64,000 nt of DNA, from assembly GCA_032164245.1 (NCBI GenBank), contig JAVMKO010000001.1, positions 82,147,892-82,211,891 on the forward strand, in the 5' to 3' direction. The stretch is from Sternotherus odoratus. Its lineage: Eukaryota > Chordata > Testudines > Kinosternidae. Of this stretch, positions 1 to 10,642 are shown in pieces. Each line of letters starts with the position of its first letter. The stretch's first letter is position 1. The notes under the pieces were generated by a model. It saw nothing but the letters and a program-made list of their open reading frames with translations, was not told where the DNA came from and did not search any database. A program made the translations under genes and the position numbers.

Positions 1-138
1 GCTATAGCCCAGTGAAAATGAGCGAGTGAGGGTGGGACAACGCAAGCAACAGAGCGAGGAGGAATGGAGTGAGTGGGGGCGGGGCAGGAGCAGTGTAGGG
101 ATGTTTGGTTTTGTGCAATTAGAAAACTGGCAACCCTA
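1..138. mobile_element. Right end of a hAT element related to 59242-60149
   Basis: GTGAAAATGAGCGAGTGAGG ... GAAAACTGGCAACCCTA matches the right end of the 908-bp element; the left part lies outside the window. Confidence 0.7.
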
Positions 139-271
139 AAAGTGGCTCTGATATTGACTCATTGTAGAACCTTAATCTAGTCACTTATCCCCTCTATGGA
201 CCTAATCCAAACCCCATTAAATCAGTGGCAGTCTTTACATATACTTCACTGGATTTTGGATCAGGCCTTAC

Positions 272-391
272 TAGGGTTGCCAGTTTAGGTTGGACATAAT
301 TTTGGAAGTTTCATCATATGACAATCTTTAATTAAAGATTAATCTTTAATACCTGGAGACTCCAGGGCAATTCTGGAGGGTTGGCAACTCT
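272..391. mobile_element. Short MITE with TAGGGTTGCCAG-like ends
   Basis: Imperfect inverted ends TAGGGTTGCCAG and TTGGCAACTCT around an AT-rich interior with ATTAAAGATTAATCTTTAAT, itself palindromic. No clear target duplication. Confidence 0.5.
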
Positions 392-1090
392 GCTGCCATG
401 TCTATAAAAAAATAAGATAATACAGACCTACTTAGCAAGGCTATTGTGAGGATTAATTAGTTACAGTTTGTACAGCACTTATTCAATGTAAGGTGTTAAG
501 TTCCATAATTAAAACTATTTGAATACTGTATACTTTGCATTCAGCTCTGGCTTAGGACAACAGTCTTTTACAAGTCTTTTATCTCATCATCTGTGTAAGT
601 GACAATGAGTAATGTACACAACTAAATTATGATGGACATCAATATAGACATTTTTCTTTAAACGTTCACTGCAAACTGGTTTCCTAATGAATTTTCCCAT
701 CACTGAAGTGGAGACGTTGCTTGGGTGGAAGGAGGTGATTGTTTAAACAGGACAGAATGTGTGGAATAGCCAATGATTTTAGGGGGGACAGAATGTAAAT
801 TGCTCATCTGATCTTCATGGATTAAATTTAGGCCTTTAAACAGGCAAAATCAACACCTTAAATGATTTGGGTTCAAGCAACCTGAAGGATTACCTCTCTT
901 GGTGCAATACCAGAGTGTCTGGGATCATTTGAGACACAAGCTCTCCCCTGACACTCATAGAAGGAGCTTATGGCATGGCATGCTCTGTGTTTATCGAAAC
1001 TCAGATTTGGTAATTTATGGGCAAAATCAAAGCCTTACCTGTTTCCCCATGCTTGTCCTTGGATGGAGGGATGAATTGGAAATGGGAGAG

Positions 1091-1350
1091 CAGGGCCGGC
1101 GACAGAAATTTGGGGGCCCCCTACTCTGATAGTTTGGGGGCCCCCTCCAGCCCAGCGACAGCCCCCCCCCGCTTTCTCCCCCGGACTGCGCCGCTGCCGC
1201 TGGCCGGGCTCACTGCTCCTGCCGGGGACACCCGCGCTCGTCCGGAGGAGAGCCGCGCCGGATGACTACGGGTAGAGCTGTACCGGGGCCCCCCTAAAGT
1301 GCGGGGCCCGGTACAGCTCTACCCGTAGTACCCCCCTGTCGCCGGCCCTG
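1091..1350. mobile_element. hAT-type MITE, 260 bp
   Basis: Perfect inverted ends CAGGGCCGGCGACA/TGTCGCCGGCCCTG and a perfect 8-bp duplication TGGGAGAG (1083-1090, 1351-1358). A second long internal hairpin (GGTAGAGCTGTACCGG...) lies near the right end. Confidence 0.9.
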
Positions 1351-2399
1351 TGGGAGAGATGTTGGGGTGAAGTATGTTGTTTGACTTGCGCATGTTTGTA
1401 TGTTCTATTTAACATTTTTGAATGAATGGTGCAATTATCATTATTTTATACGTACGGGAACCTGATCAATGGAACATGAAACAAGTGTGAATGAATAAAT
1501 ATTGGAATTTGGGCAGCTACCCAGAGTAACGGTCCTACTTTTCAAACCTTCAGAATTAGCCAATTTCAAATAACTGGTGTTTTCCCAGGCTTGGTAAATG
1601 TATCCAGGAGGGTTTTGAGAGGTGGGGTAGATTGAAACTTTAGTTTGAAGCCGGTCCCTCTTTCTCCCCCCCCCCATTTTTATTCCCCAAAAGCACTGCC
1701 TTCTGACTGCAATTTGACCAGGATCTGGCAATTAGCAGACAGGTCACCTCGGAGAACACTGCCACATGGTCAGAGAGGTAGACAGTAGGGACTGTCAGGT
1801 AGGAAGAGGGAGGGGACCTGCAGTGGAAAAGGAATGACGAAAAGTTGTCAACACCTGTTTTATGCCACACCTGAAAGACAGCATCTTCTGCAAGGGCTTC
1901 ACAATGTGAAGTGATATAGCCTGCAACTATAATAGCTGCTAGCCAGATTTCAGTCAGTGAAAGGGGAAGGGGAAAGAGAATCCTTTACATAACTGTTGCT
2001 GTAGCAATACTAGATATGGTGCTGTCTTTATCACCTCACTGAATATGTCAGATCTGGTGACTAATTGCTGTTGCCTTGGTTGTTAGCTATGCTGGGTTGT
2101 GCGGTTATATGCTTGCAGTCTCTTTTAGTGCTGCTCTGTATAATTAAAAGCCAGTCTGGTGTTATCGTCAGAAATTTAACTTCTTGGTTTTGAAATATAC
2201 CTGTTTTTCTAATCCACAGTGAAGGTCTCAGGCAGACACTGTGAATGGATTCATGATGGCTCAGGCCCTCAGGAATGGTGAAAGTCAGCACAGCTCCACT
2301 GAAGTCATTGGAGCTGCACCAATTGACCCATTGAGGCTCAGGCCCAGGAAATGTGGAGGGGCTTTGGCTCACCAACTATTTCCTTTAATGTCAGAGACA

Positions 2400-2605
2400 T
2401 TTTATAATTAATAGTACCTCACTCTTACATTGAGATCTATGGATGAAAAGCTCTAAGAGCTTTATGCAGACAGGTAAGTGTAGTTATCTCCATAGCATAG
2501 ACAGGTTAAGAGACTTTCCTAAGGTCGCACAATGAATTGATGTCAGAGCTGGGAACGGAGCCTTGATCTGCTAACTCCCCATTCTGTGCCTCATCATGTC
2601 AGTTT
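2400..2605 (+). repeat. MIR SINE beyond the HMOX1 3' end
   Basis: GACAGGTTAAGAGACTTTCC, TAAGGTCGCACAATGAAT and GAGCTGGGAACGGAGCC follow the MIR core order. Confidence 0.75.
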
Positions 2606-2714
2606 TCTGAGCATGCAGCCAGCCTCTCCCAAAGCATTAACAGAATCAGCAAAAGGCACCTCCTTCCTCCCCCCAGAACAGATAAGGCATTAACCCCAGG
2701 AAACACACAGCAGA

Positions 2715-3316
2715 GTCATCTTACATTGAGGTTTATTGTTAATATATAAATTATACAGACAGGACACAAGGACAACACTGCATTTTCAACAACTGCATTC
2801 TGCTGTCTAAAAACAAAACTGATCTAAGTCACGATTGGAGAAATATGCTATAACGGGCTAATAGTGTCATATAAAACAGTCTACGATCCAAGGGGAGCCT
2901 CATAACTCCACAGAAGCAATTGATGCCGCATCAGCCGGCTGTACAAAACACTGAATGAACAAAGCACCAGTAAGGCTTTTTCCCCAGGTAGGAGGGAAGC
3001 TACCAGACCCGTGCTTTACATCTGGGGCTCTTTGCAGGAACTGTCTGAAGCGGTGCCAGGTCTCAGCAATGCCTTTCAGGACCTTTCTGATTCTGCCTCA
3101 GCTTTTAGGTTGAGTTCAGTCTGTGGGTTCAGAAATGCTCTCAGTGCAGATCAGAGAGAATTCACACAAAGCCTTCGGAGTCCTCTGAATCCACTGGAAA
3201 AGTGTTAGTGGCACAGCCAAGATCAGAGTGTCTGGGTAGAGGGCTGGATGGATGGCAGTAGGGGTGTTCGTTTGGGGAGGGAACGGCAGGAGGGCAAGGC
3301 TTAGAGTCCCTTCTGT
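2715..3316 (-). other. HMOX1: HMOX1 3' UTR and polyadenylation signal
   Basis: About 600 nt follow the stop codon before a canonical AATAAA (minus strand, 2732-2737), so the transcript should end near 2710-2720. The length resembles the known HMOX1 3' UTR. The exact cleavage site is inferred. Confidence 0.75.
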
Positions 3317-3453
3317 TCACATGGCAAACAAGCCCACAGCCACTGTTGTCACTAGGAAGCTGAAGACAAGAATCCACCGTGCCAGTGGAGTGCTAGGCAG
3401 CATGTCTGTGTGCTTCATCAATGTCTTTTCACTTTCTCTCACAGGAGCTGGTC
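3317..3453 (-). CDS. HMOX1: HMOX1 coding exon 5 with membrane anchor and stop
   Basis: 137 nt from a TTGATTTAG acceptor to TGA. It encodes a short linker and the hydrophobic tail ([19 protein letters not shown]) that inserts HO-1 into the ER membrane, with its catalytic domain in the cytosol. Confidence 0.95.
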
Positions 3454-5772
3454 CTAAATCAACAGAAATCAAATTTGTAAGAGCAGGAATCAGGCTAGGA
3501 AGGGTTTGTTTCTATGTTAGTTTTATATCACTCTCCAAAGATGCACTGATGTTATCCCCTGGCACACTAAACTGTGGCCAAAGTGAGTAATCGCACAGGA
3601 TAAAGGTGGAGGGTACACCAGATGTACACCACAAGTGGGTGGGATAGTGAGACAAGGTACCTTCAACCGGTTCAGAAGGGTAGGCTTTGTGGTGTAAATC
3701 CTCACATCCCTCCCAGGTGTGTGGTACAGTCTCCCCAGCCAGTCTTCATTCCCTGGGTCCATCCATACTTAGTGGCCCAGTCTTGGCTTTGACTCACAAA
3801 CAGCCCTTCCTCCCTCTTTACCCTGCCCCAATCCACCCTCTTCCCTCTGGGGTTTGCATGAGGGCAGACTATACACAGGACTACAGAAGGTTTTCTGAAG
3901 CAGGACTCCCTCTGTCAGATCTTAGCAGCTCTGCTAGCTGTCAAAAGACCTGCATGAGAGTAATGGGAGTGTCTCTCTCTTCCTGGCTGCCTCTTTGTAT
4001 CCCTGAACTCCCCACCCTGGTTCAATACTCCCCGTAGGCCCCTCCAACTGCTGGCAGTTGAAGAATGCAAGCAAGCACTTAAAAAGAAAAAGAAAAAAAA
4101 CCCTTTAGGGTGGGATTTTCAAAAGGCCAACACGAAGCGCTTTTGAGAGCGCCACACTCGATCGCAAAGAGGGTGATAAAATTCCATAATGACAAAAGAC
4201 GCATTACAAATGTTTCATGCCATTTCTGTGAAAATTACCCCATGCTTGACTCTGTAGAGAGATCTACATACAAGGGTGAAATTGAGAGTAATGTTCCTTA
4301 TGCTGAAATGAAGGTGGCCCAACTGAATACCATACGAAAGCATTGCTTGCTTGTTAGTTTCAAAACTCTTAGGTTACAAGGAGAACTTTCTTATTTTAAC
4401 CACATGCTCTCAGAGGAGTCACTTTTTCCAGTAGAAGTCTGGAAGCAATCTTTGCTATGGAACAGTTACTCTGACCCCGGAATAACGGCATGGTTTGCAA
4501 TGGCTGGAGAGATCTTTGAATTTCAGCATGCCATGCCTGCAATGGCAGTATCTTGTCAGTAGATGGAGCCATTTCAGCTCTAAAGTTAGACTAAAATTCT
4601 GAGGCTTGGTTAAAGTAACCGCCATGGGATACTGCAGCCGCAAGATCTCAAGGCTCAGGGTGATGATACAAGTAGTTCTGACTTTGCTATATTTATTAGT
4701 AAGGAAATGCAGCGGGGACCACACAGCAGACCTTTCCCAACACTCAGGAGATAAAGAATTTCCTCTTGCTCTCCAGAAATATTCACTGACAACAAGCACG
4801 AATAGTTTCAGTCCAAAAGACCGGAGTTTGGTTAGGTCTTCATGTCATGGGGCTAATAATGTGAGGGCCCCCTCAGTCAAGATTGTAGCATCAATCTTTA
4901 CCATGCTACACTGCGCCCAGTTCTGCAGCCTTTACTCATGCAAGTAGTCTCAACTGGGCCGGTGTATCTCCAGTGAAGCCAATGGGGTTATACTGATGTA
5001 AAATCAGTGAGATGAAGAGGAGAATCAGGCCCATTAATTGTAAGCCTTCCTAAAAGTCAATTTCCCCACCTATGAAAGGGGGATGATGATGATAGCATCT
5101 TGAGACCTACTGGTGAAAAGCACGGTATAAAAGCTGCATATTTTTATTTCTGCAGAGCACAAGATCCCATGTTTCCAGCCACCTTTGAGGCTCTCAGCAG
5201 CAGTTTTCTCTCTCGCACACACACTTCTGCTACACTAGCCAACACCAGTGGAGTGAAAAATAGAGACACTCAAGGACAGCTGGAGCCAACTCCTCTTTCT
5301 CACCACTCAGCAAGTAAAGGTAAAGGGAAGAAAAAAACCTGAAGGAAATTCTAAAAATTGGCTTTAGGAAGCTTCTTACCATGCTCATGTGCTCCGCTGG
5401 TGCCTCTTGTGTGAAGCTCTGGCTTCTGTTGTGCAGGGTGACCGTTCTCGTGGCAGTGGGACACTAATTTCTGCAGTTCGTCAAACACCTTGAGAACAAA
5501 CACACACCATTACCGCATTACCTGGAATGCTGTCTTCTCTCCTCCCTGAGCCCCTTCTTACTGCACAAGAGATTTGGGGAACTAAAGAAAGATATTTGTC
5601 CCAGCTACTAATCCAGTGCATCTTGCCTTCTCCAGAAGGACGTCTATCTAAGGGTCTCTCTTGAACTCTGTTCTCCTTGCTTGTTTGATAGTATGACGTG
5701 TGTGAAATGCTTTCCCAGGGCAATGCAATAGGAAGCTGTGTCCCAATGCTCATCCTCCAGATCAGAGGAAAA

Positions 5773-5807
<35 letters not shown>

Positions 5808-8800
5808 AGAAGAGAGTTGTAGGGGAGGGAGGGATGTGTGGAAATACTAGGAAAAAGCAATATGTGTCCCCAAAATAAACACTCCTGTTCAAACAAGATC
5901 AGAAAAGGAGGAGCCTGCATTCAAATCCTGGAGAGGATCCATTGCCCAAAGGGAAAAAAGGTTTTCTTGTATCCAGTCTCTTGGGAGGCTCATAAAAGCA
6001 AGAGTAGCAGCCGTGTTAGTCTGTATCCGTAAAGAAAGCGAGGAATACTTGTAGCACCTTAGAGACTAACCAGTTTATTTCTCTAAGGTGCTACAAGTAT
6101 TCCTCGCTTTCATAAAAGCAACTTTCACATAGGACAAGTTCAGTACAGTTCTCACTACTCCTGCCAGCTTACAGCTTCCCTTCAGCTCATCAGTAAAATT
6201 GTCACCTCGCCTATGCTGAGACAGCAGCTTTATCTTGGGTGGGTGGGGAGGCAGTGGGGAATGCGGGCTAGTTCCTCACCTGTATATTCAGCAAGAATGC
6301 CCGCTTGGCTTCCTCCAAGACTCTCTTCTTGGTGGCTGGGTCCATCTCAATGGAGTTCATCCGGGAGCGGTACAGCTGCTTGAACTTTGTGGCATTGGAC
6401 ACCCCTTCGAAGGTGAAGAACTCCAGTCCTTCTCCAGAACTGGGTAGGTGGAGAACTTTCTGGGCAATCTTCTTTAACACCTGCCCACCAGATAGGTCTC
6501 CCAGGTACCGAGTGTAGGCATGGGCCACCAAGAGCTCCGGTTCATGCTGGCCCACATAGTGGAGCCTATTCACATAGTTCTGAGTGGACTCAGGACACAA
6601 GATCTCTTCCCTCCACTGTGGACCATAGAAATACTCCAAGTCTTCCTGCAGAGCAGTCTTACGGTGCAGTTCAGCAGGGAAGTAAACGGGGATATAGGCT
6701 GGGTGATCCTTGTTACGCTCAATCTCCTCCTCCAGAGCAGAGTAGATGTAGTACAGAGAAGCCATAACCATCTGCAGTAAAAGGGAAGGAATAAGTCAGC
6801 AACAGGGTCTCTGGCCTTCCAGCTTCAAGTGCACTTCACATTAATACAACATATCTGCATATATACAGTACACTGTGTTTGTGTCACTGGTTATTGGGTC
6901 ATACCTAGGGTGACCAGACAGCAAATGTGAAAAATTGGGACAAGGGGTGTGGGATAATAGGAGCCTATATAAGAAAAGGACCCCAAAATCGGTACTGTTC
7001 CTATAAACTTGGGACATCTGGTCACCCTAGTCATACCATATCCCCATCTTCACCTTTACCAAGACAATGTCCTTCACCTTGGGATCATAGAAATTAGAGT
7101 GTGAAGAATCCCATTAGGTCACATCTAGTCTATTCCCATGCACACTGCTCCCCCTTCCCAAAAGGTCCGTTCTCCAGTGCACTGTTCAGTTCTGACTGTC
7201 TCGAGATTGGGGATCCTATCCCTTTCCTAGGCCTTGACAGATTGTGACACAACCTTTTTACTTTATGATCTGTTCATCCAAAGGGCAGACCTCCGCTCAG
7301 ACACCGCAGCTGTTGGAACCGCAGCCCCTGTCCCTTCATTAAGGTCAGTAAGTAGGCTGTTCCACTTTCCTTTCACTTTGGTTGCCTCAAGGAGACTGGA
7401 TAGGAATATCTTTTCAGAGACATTTAGCCAGTAATCCTAAAAAAAAAAAAGCCACCCTCTATTGTGGCAGCCAAGGTCACTGCTGGCATAAAAGAGGACA
7501 GGAAGCACAGTCCATCTTTGAAAAGGGACTTTGTGAAAAGATCATTGGGAGGTTGTGTATTTGTTGTGTCTATTGCCATATCACATTTTCTCCTCTTACA
7601 AAATGCTTTTTCTAACTGCCAGCCCTTCAAACTGGGATTTGACAGTTAAACTGGGCTCTTTCCTTCTTGGGCATCATCACCAGAAGATCCTGCTGCTCAA
7701 ATACTGCCTTCGTTAAGACATGTACAGTCCCATTGTCTTTACAATCAGGGTGCTCAGGGATAACTAAGAGCAGAATCTGAAAGCAATGTGATACAGATGG
7801 CTCAGGCGTGGTTAAAAATTCTGCTGCGGATATAAAAACCAGAAGAGAAACCAGTTCACTCTCCCCGATCTGTGTTATTTTTACAGGGCTGAATGCAGTA
7901 AAAAGTAATCACCCCCTGCATTTCCAACTACAGTGAGCAGCTATTTCTACATTGTCCTGTTTCAGAAGAGATCTGTACATTACAGGGAAGTTAGCGAAAG
8001 AAATAAAAAGGATTTTAAACATTGACCCCATTAGCCAAATTCCCAGAAAGGCCTAAGGAAGCTTGGTTACAAAATAGAGGAAAATTCCATGACAAGTTAA
8101 GAAAACTTAACTAGAATAGTTGATATTTTCAAAGCTAACCAGAGGCTTTAGTGGAAGTTGCGTGGCTAAATCCCACAGTTGATTTTGAAAGTCTTAGCCA
8201 GTTGGCACTACTTTGGGAGCCCAGAGTTACTTCTGACTCTCCCTGGCAATAGATGCCTATCTTTTCAGAACCTGACCTGAATCCCTTGGTCTCAGAGGAA
8301 TGACGTGGGGGTGGGTGGGGTTGCGTGTGTGTGCGTACATCCCCATTTGTAGGAGTTCAGCACTGTAGTTATTTTTTAGAAATTGGTGGAGGATTGACTC
8401 ATGCTAGATCAAATTAACACCTGTGGCATGACAATCCATGTGTTACATCCTTAAGGCTCTCAGGAATTTCTAGCTCACTTAACTCTCCTGTTTTTCCTTA
8501 TCACTTTGTTTACTATCGGATTCAGCTGTCGGGAACCCCATTATCTCTCCAGAGTAGGGTTATCTGACAGCGAGTGTGAAAAATCAGGATGGGGATGGGT
8601 GGTAATAGGAATCTATATAAGAAAAATACCCCAAAATCGGGACTGTCCCTATAAAATTGGGACATCTGGTCACCCTACTCCAGAGTTACACCTAGATATT
8701 GTACAATCATAGAAATCACAGAGTTATACATAACTGGTCCTACTCAAGCTGAGCAAAAATGGCTCCACAAGGTAATTAGCATTTTATTCCTTCATTCAAC

Positions 8801-9972
8801 TGGAGCAATGATTAGCTCTTGCATGTTTGTGAGACACTGTTCAGATCCATGAACTGTATAGTCGTGTCCTCAGGTCCAGTACAAAACCAAATTATAATTC
8901 TAATATTACAGAGGAAATAACTAGGAACCTTCAGGACCAGAGACAATTCCACAGCCTGGCAGACCTCACTTTTAGGAAATGATTTCCAATAAGCAGACTG
9001 AATTTTCCTTGTCTCTTTCCCGCTGTCACTTCCATGTATACCCACTTAGATCATTCTAAATCATTCGTCACCCTCCTTGGAGGTTTTAAACCATTCACAT
9101 GCTTGTACACAGTTACATCTCCATCAATCACCATTTGACTTTAAACAAACGCATGGGCAGATAGCTTTAATCTTTCCTCATAAAGCAATTTCTTCAGCCC
9201 TTTCATGCAACTTCAGCTAAGTAAGGCACATCCCCGCTAAATGTAGCTTCGCTACCCACCCAGAAATGCACAGCTCTGCGCCACATTCTGCAACAGGAGT
9301 TTGCAAGACACCAAGAGAGCCCTTAACTTACTTGGGGCCAGATGCTGGCATGATGAGTGACACAATGATGCCATGTTGTCATGGCCCAAAGATTTCCTCA
9401 TTCAGGAGCCCTGGCTTGGCTGTTCTGAATTAGACATGAGATGTTCCCGCCTAGAGCCATTTTCCCCATCCACCCCAACAGCACTGCAGGGATACCTTAA
9501 ACTCCTGGAGTGACACCTGCCCCCTCTGGAAATTCTTCATGAACTCTGTGCTCTCAGCCTGCTCGTGCACCTCTTTGGTGGCTTCCTTCAGGGCTTCTGA
9601 TAGGTCTCCAGGCATCCTGGGAAAAAACCATCAGTGTCAGAAGCATCTCACCACCCCCTCCACAATGAAAGATAGCTCTTTCCCAATTAGTACGGTGGGG
9701 AGAAAAAGCAGCCCAGGGTGGGAGTGGGAAAGAGAAGGAGCATCAGGATCCAAATTCTGCCAGGAGAGGGGGAAGAGATTGTCAGTAGAAAAGAGGAGAA
9801 AGGGGAAAGGATCCTCCCATTCCCAGTAGAGTAGAGGTGGAGAGCAGCAACCCAAATCCCAACCCAAAAAGAGTGAGGGGGGTGGAGAAATGTCATTCCT
9901 TTCTATGGTAATTTCCCTTGGATTCTAGCCCTGCTCTCACCTTTCAGAGCTGGGTGTCTTGGAACCTTCCAT
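3317..9972 (-). CDS. HMOX1: Heme oxygenase 1, complete, five coding exons
   Basis: Heme oxygenase 1 cleaves heme to biliverdin, CO and Fe2+ using electrons from NADPH-cytochrome P450 reductase; it is anchored in the ER by its C-terminus. Coding exons: 9972-9941, 9616-9496, 6771-6280, 5488-5380 and 3453-3317, all with GT-AG borders and compatible phases, 891 nt, 296 residues (human has 288). Seen in the translation: the proximal heme-ligand context KEVHEQ with His28 (human His25); the distal-helix signature [17 protein letters not shown] with Gly142 and Asp143 (human G139/D140); a divergent linker in exon 4; and a C-terminal membrane segment [19 protein letters not shown] ending the protein. 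The 492-nt third coding exon is the usual size for the family. The first ATG at 9972 was chosen because it lies about 110 nt below a TATA-driven start and opens an exon that joins in phase. The N-terminus is a few residues longer than human. Identity is secure. Confidence 0.98.
5045..5140 (-). repeat. MIR-family fragment in HMOX1 intron 4
   Basis: GTCAATTTCCCCACCTATGA, then GATGATGATGATAGC and a TGGTGAAAAGCACGGTATAA end. Confidence 0.65.
5380..5488 (-). CDS. HMOX1: HMOX1 coding exon 4
   Basis: 109 nt, phase 0 in and phase 1 out. It begins VFDELQKL, matching the family's LFEELQ, and continues as a poorly conserved His/Gln/Glu-rich linker between the catalytic domain and the membrane anchor. 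Donor GTAAGA. Confidence 0.93.
5777..5806. repeat. (GT)n microsatellite in HMOX1 intron 3
   Basis: About 14 uninterrupted GT units. Other short GT runs occur at about 14404-14424 and 49519-49536. Confidence 0.95.
6001..6110. mobile_element. Fold-back retroposed insertion in HMOX1 intron 3
   Basis: Flanked by the perfect 10-bp duplication CATAAAAGCA (5991-6000, 6111-6120). Starts with the family end GTAGCAGCCGTGTTAGTCTG and then forms perfect arms of about 32 bp (6034-6065 with 6080-6111) around a 14-nt loop; the last arm base is shared with the duplication. The duplication shows a single insertion event, so the inversion arose during integration. Confidence 0.85.
6280..6771 (-). CDS. HMOX1: HMOX1 coding exon 3 (catalytic core)
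   Basis: 492 nt, phase 0 at both ends, with a CTGCAG acceptor and a GTGAGG donor. It encodes residues 52-215: the helical heme oxygenase core, the [11 protein letters not shown] distal helix, the [12 protein letters not shown] segment and the FLLNIQ end. A Cys-Pro pair at residues 110-111 (in ILCPES) is absent from the human protein. Confidence 0.98.
6906..7029. mobile_element. hAT-type MITE, 124 bp, in HMOX1 intron 2
   Basis: Ends TAGGGTGACCAGA/TCTGGTCACCCTA (13 bp perfect) and 8-bp duplication GTCATACC (6898-6905, 7030-7037). Family shared with 8555, 30196, 47043 and 58094. Confidence 0.93.
8555..8677. mobile_element. hAT-type MITE, 123 bp, in HMOX1 intron 2
   Basis: Same family as 6906-7029, with a degraded left end (TAGGGTTATCTG) and a perfect 8-bp duplication CTCCAGAG (8547-8554, 8678-8685). 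Confidence 0.93.
9496..9616 (-). CDS. HMOX1: HMOX1 coding exon 2
   Basis: 121 nt, entered after a TTTTTTCCCAG acceptor with one base completing Arg11, and ending on a codon border before GTATCC. It encodes [20 protein letters not shown] and onwards to EFK. It contains His28, the expected proximal heme iron ligand. Confidence 0.97.
9941..9972 (-). CDS. HMOX1: HMOX1 coding exon 1
   Basis: Ten codons ([10 protein letters not shown]) plus two bases, followed by a GTGAGA donor. As in other vertebrates the first coding exon is tiny and carries only the variable N-terminus. Confidence 0.93.
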
Positions 9973-10110
9973 TTCTTTTCTTTCCTTCTTTCTCTTTTTC
10001 AGTCTTCTGTTGTCTTCCTCTCTCCTTCCCCACTTTGTCCTCTCTTCTCTTAGGGCTCCGCGAAGCTTCGGAGTGAAGCAGCCCTTCTCCTGCATCCTGC
10101 TTTATACTTG

Positions 10111-10116
10111 GCGGGG
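10111..10116 (-). promoter_or_regulatory. HMOX1: HMOX1 TATA box
   Basis: TATAAA on the minus strand, preceded by GCCAAG. The expected start is about 30 nt downstream, near 10085, giving a 5' UTR of about 110 nt to the ATG at 9972. HMOX1 promoters are known to be TATA-driven. Confidence 0.8.
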
Positions 10117-10375
10117 AGCAGCCAAACAGCTGACCCTGGTGTAATTGTTGCAACATACACACTTTCCTCACTGCCCGCACCCCCCCCCCCTCTGCCAGGG
10201 AAGGAGGAGTCTCCTGACCAGTCTTGACAATGAAACTCAACAACAGGATGTTGAAAGATTTTTCCTTACAGAATGCTGGGCAACTTGCCCAGGCTCATTA
10301 ACCCTTTTTCTGCCGAGCTGGTAGCACTGAGAACTAAGATGCTCCCGTGTGGACCGTTGAGAGGATTCATTAATT

Positions 10376-10642
10376 CTTAAGGGGCGGGGGGGTCATACTG
10401 GGAAATTAATTCAGATTAAAGCAGGGTGTGAATTTAAAGTGAAAGTTCTAGTCCTGATTAACTCCTTGTGTGGAGACTGATTCCAGAATAAGGGTGACTT
10501 TTTCCCAAATTAGTTTAATCCATTTTTGGAAGTGGATTAACCAATTCAGAATAAGGCACTTTAATTCCTTGTGTGAATGCTCATATTCTGGAATAAATCA
10601 GGACTAGGTATTCAGAATAACTCCCTGAGTAGATAAGCCCCC
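10376..10642. repeat. Repeat-like block just upstream of the HMOX1 promoter
   Basis: Motifs CTGATTAACTCCTTGTGTGG, TTTAATTCCTTGTGTGAATG, CCAGAATAAGGGTG and TCTGGAATAAATC recur in both orientations, suggesting a MITE with internal inverted units. It ends about 260 bp from the TATA box. Boundaries uncertain. Confidence 0.45.

Noticed and set aside
1..2700. MCM5, the usual gene downstream of HMOX1
   Set aside because: No MCM5 exons recognised here; it would be expected beyond the left edge.
6034..6111. 32-bp hairpin as a microRNA gene
   Set aside because: The flanking 10-bp target duplication shows it is part of a fold-back retroposon insertion.
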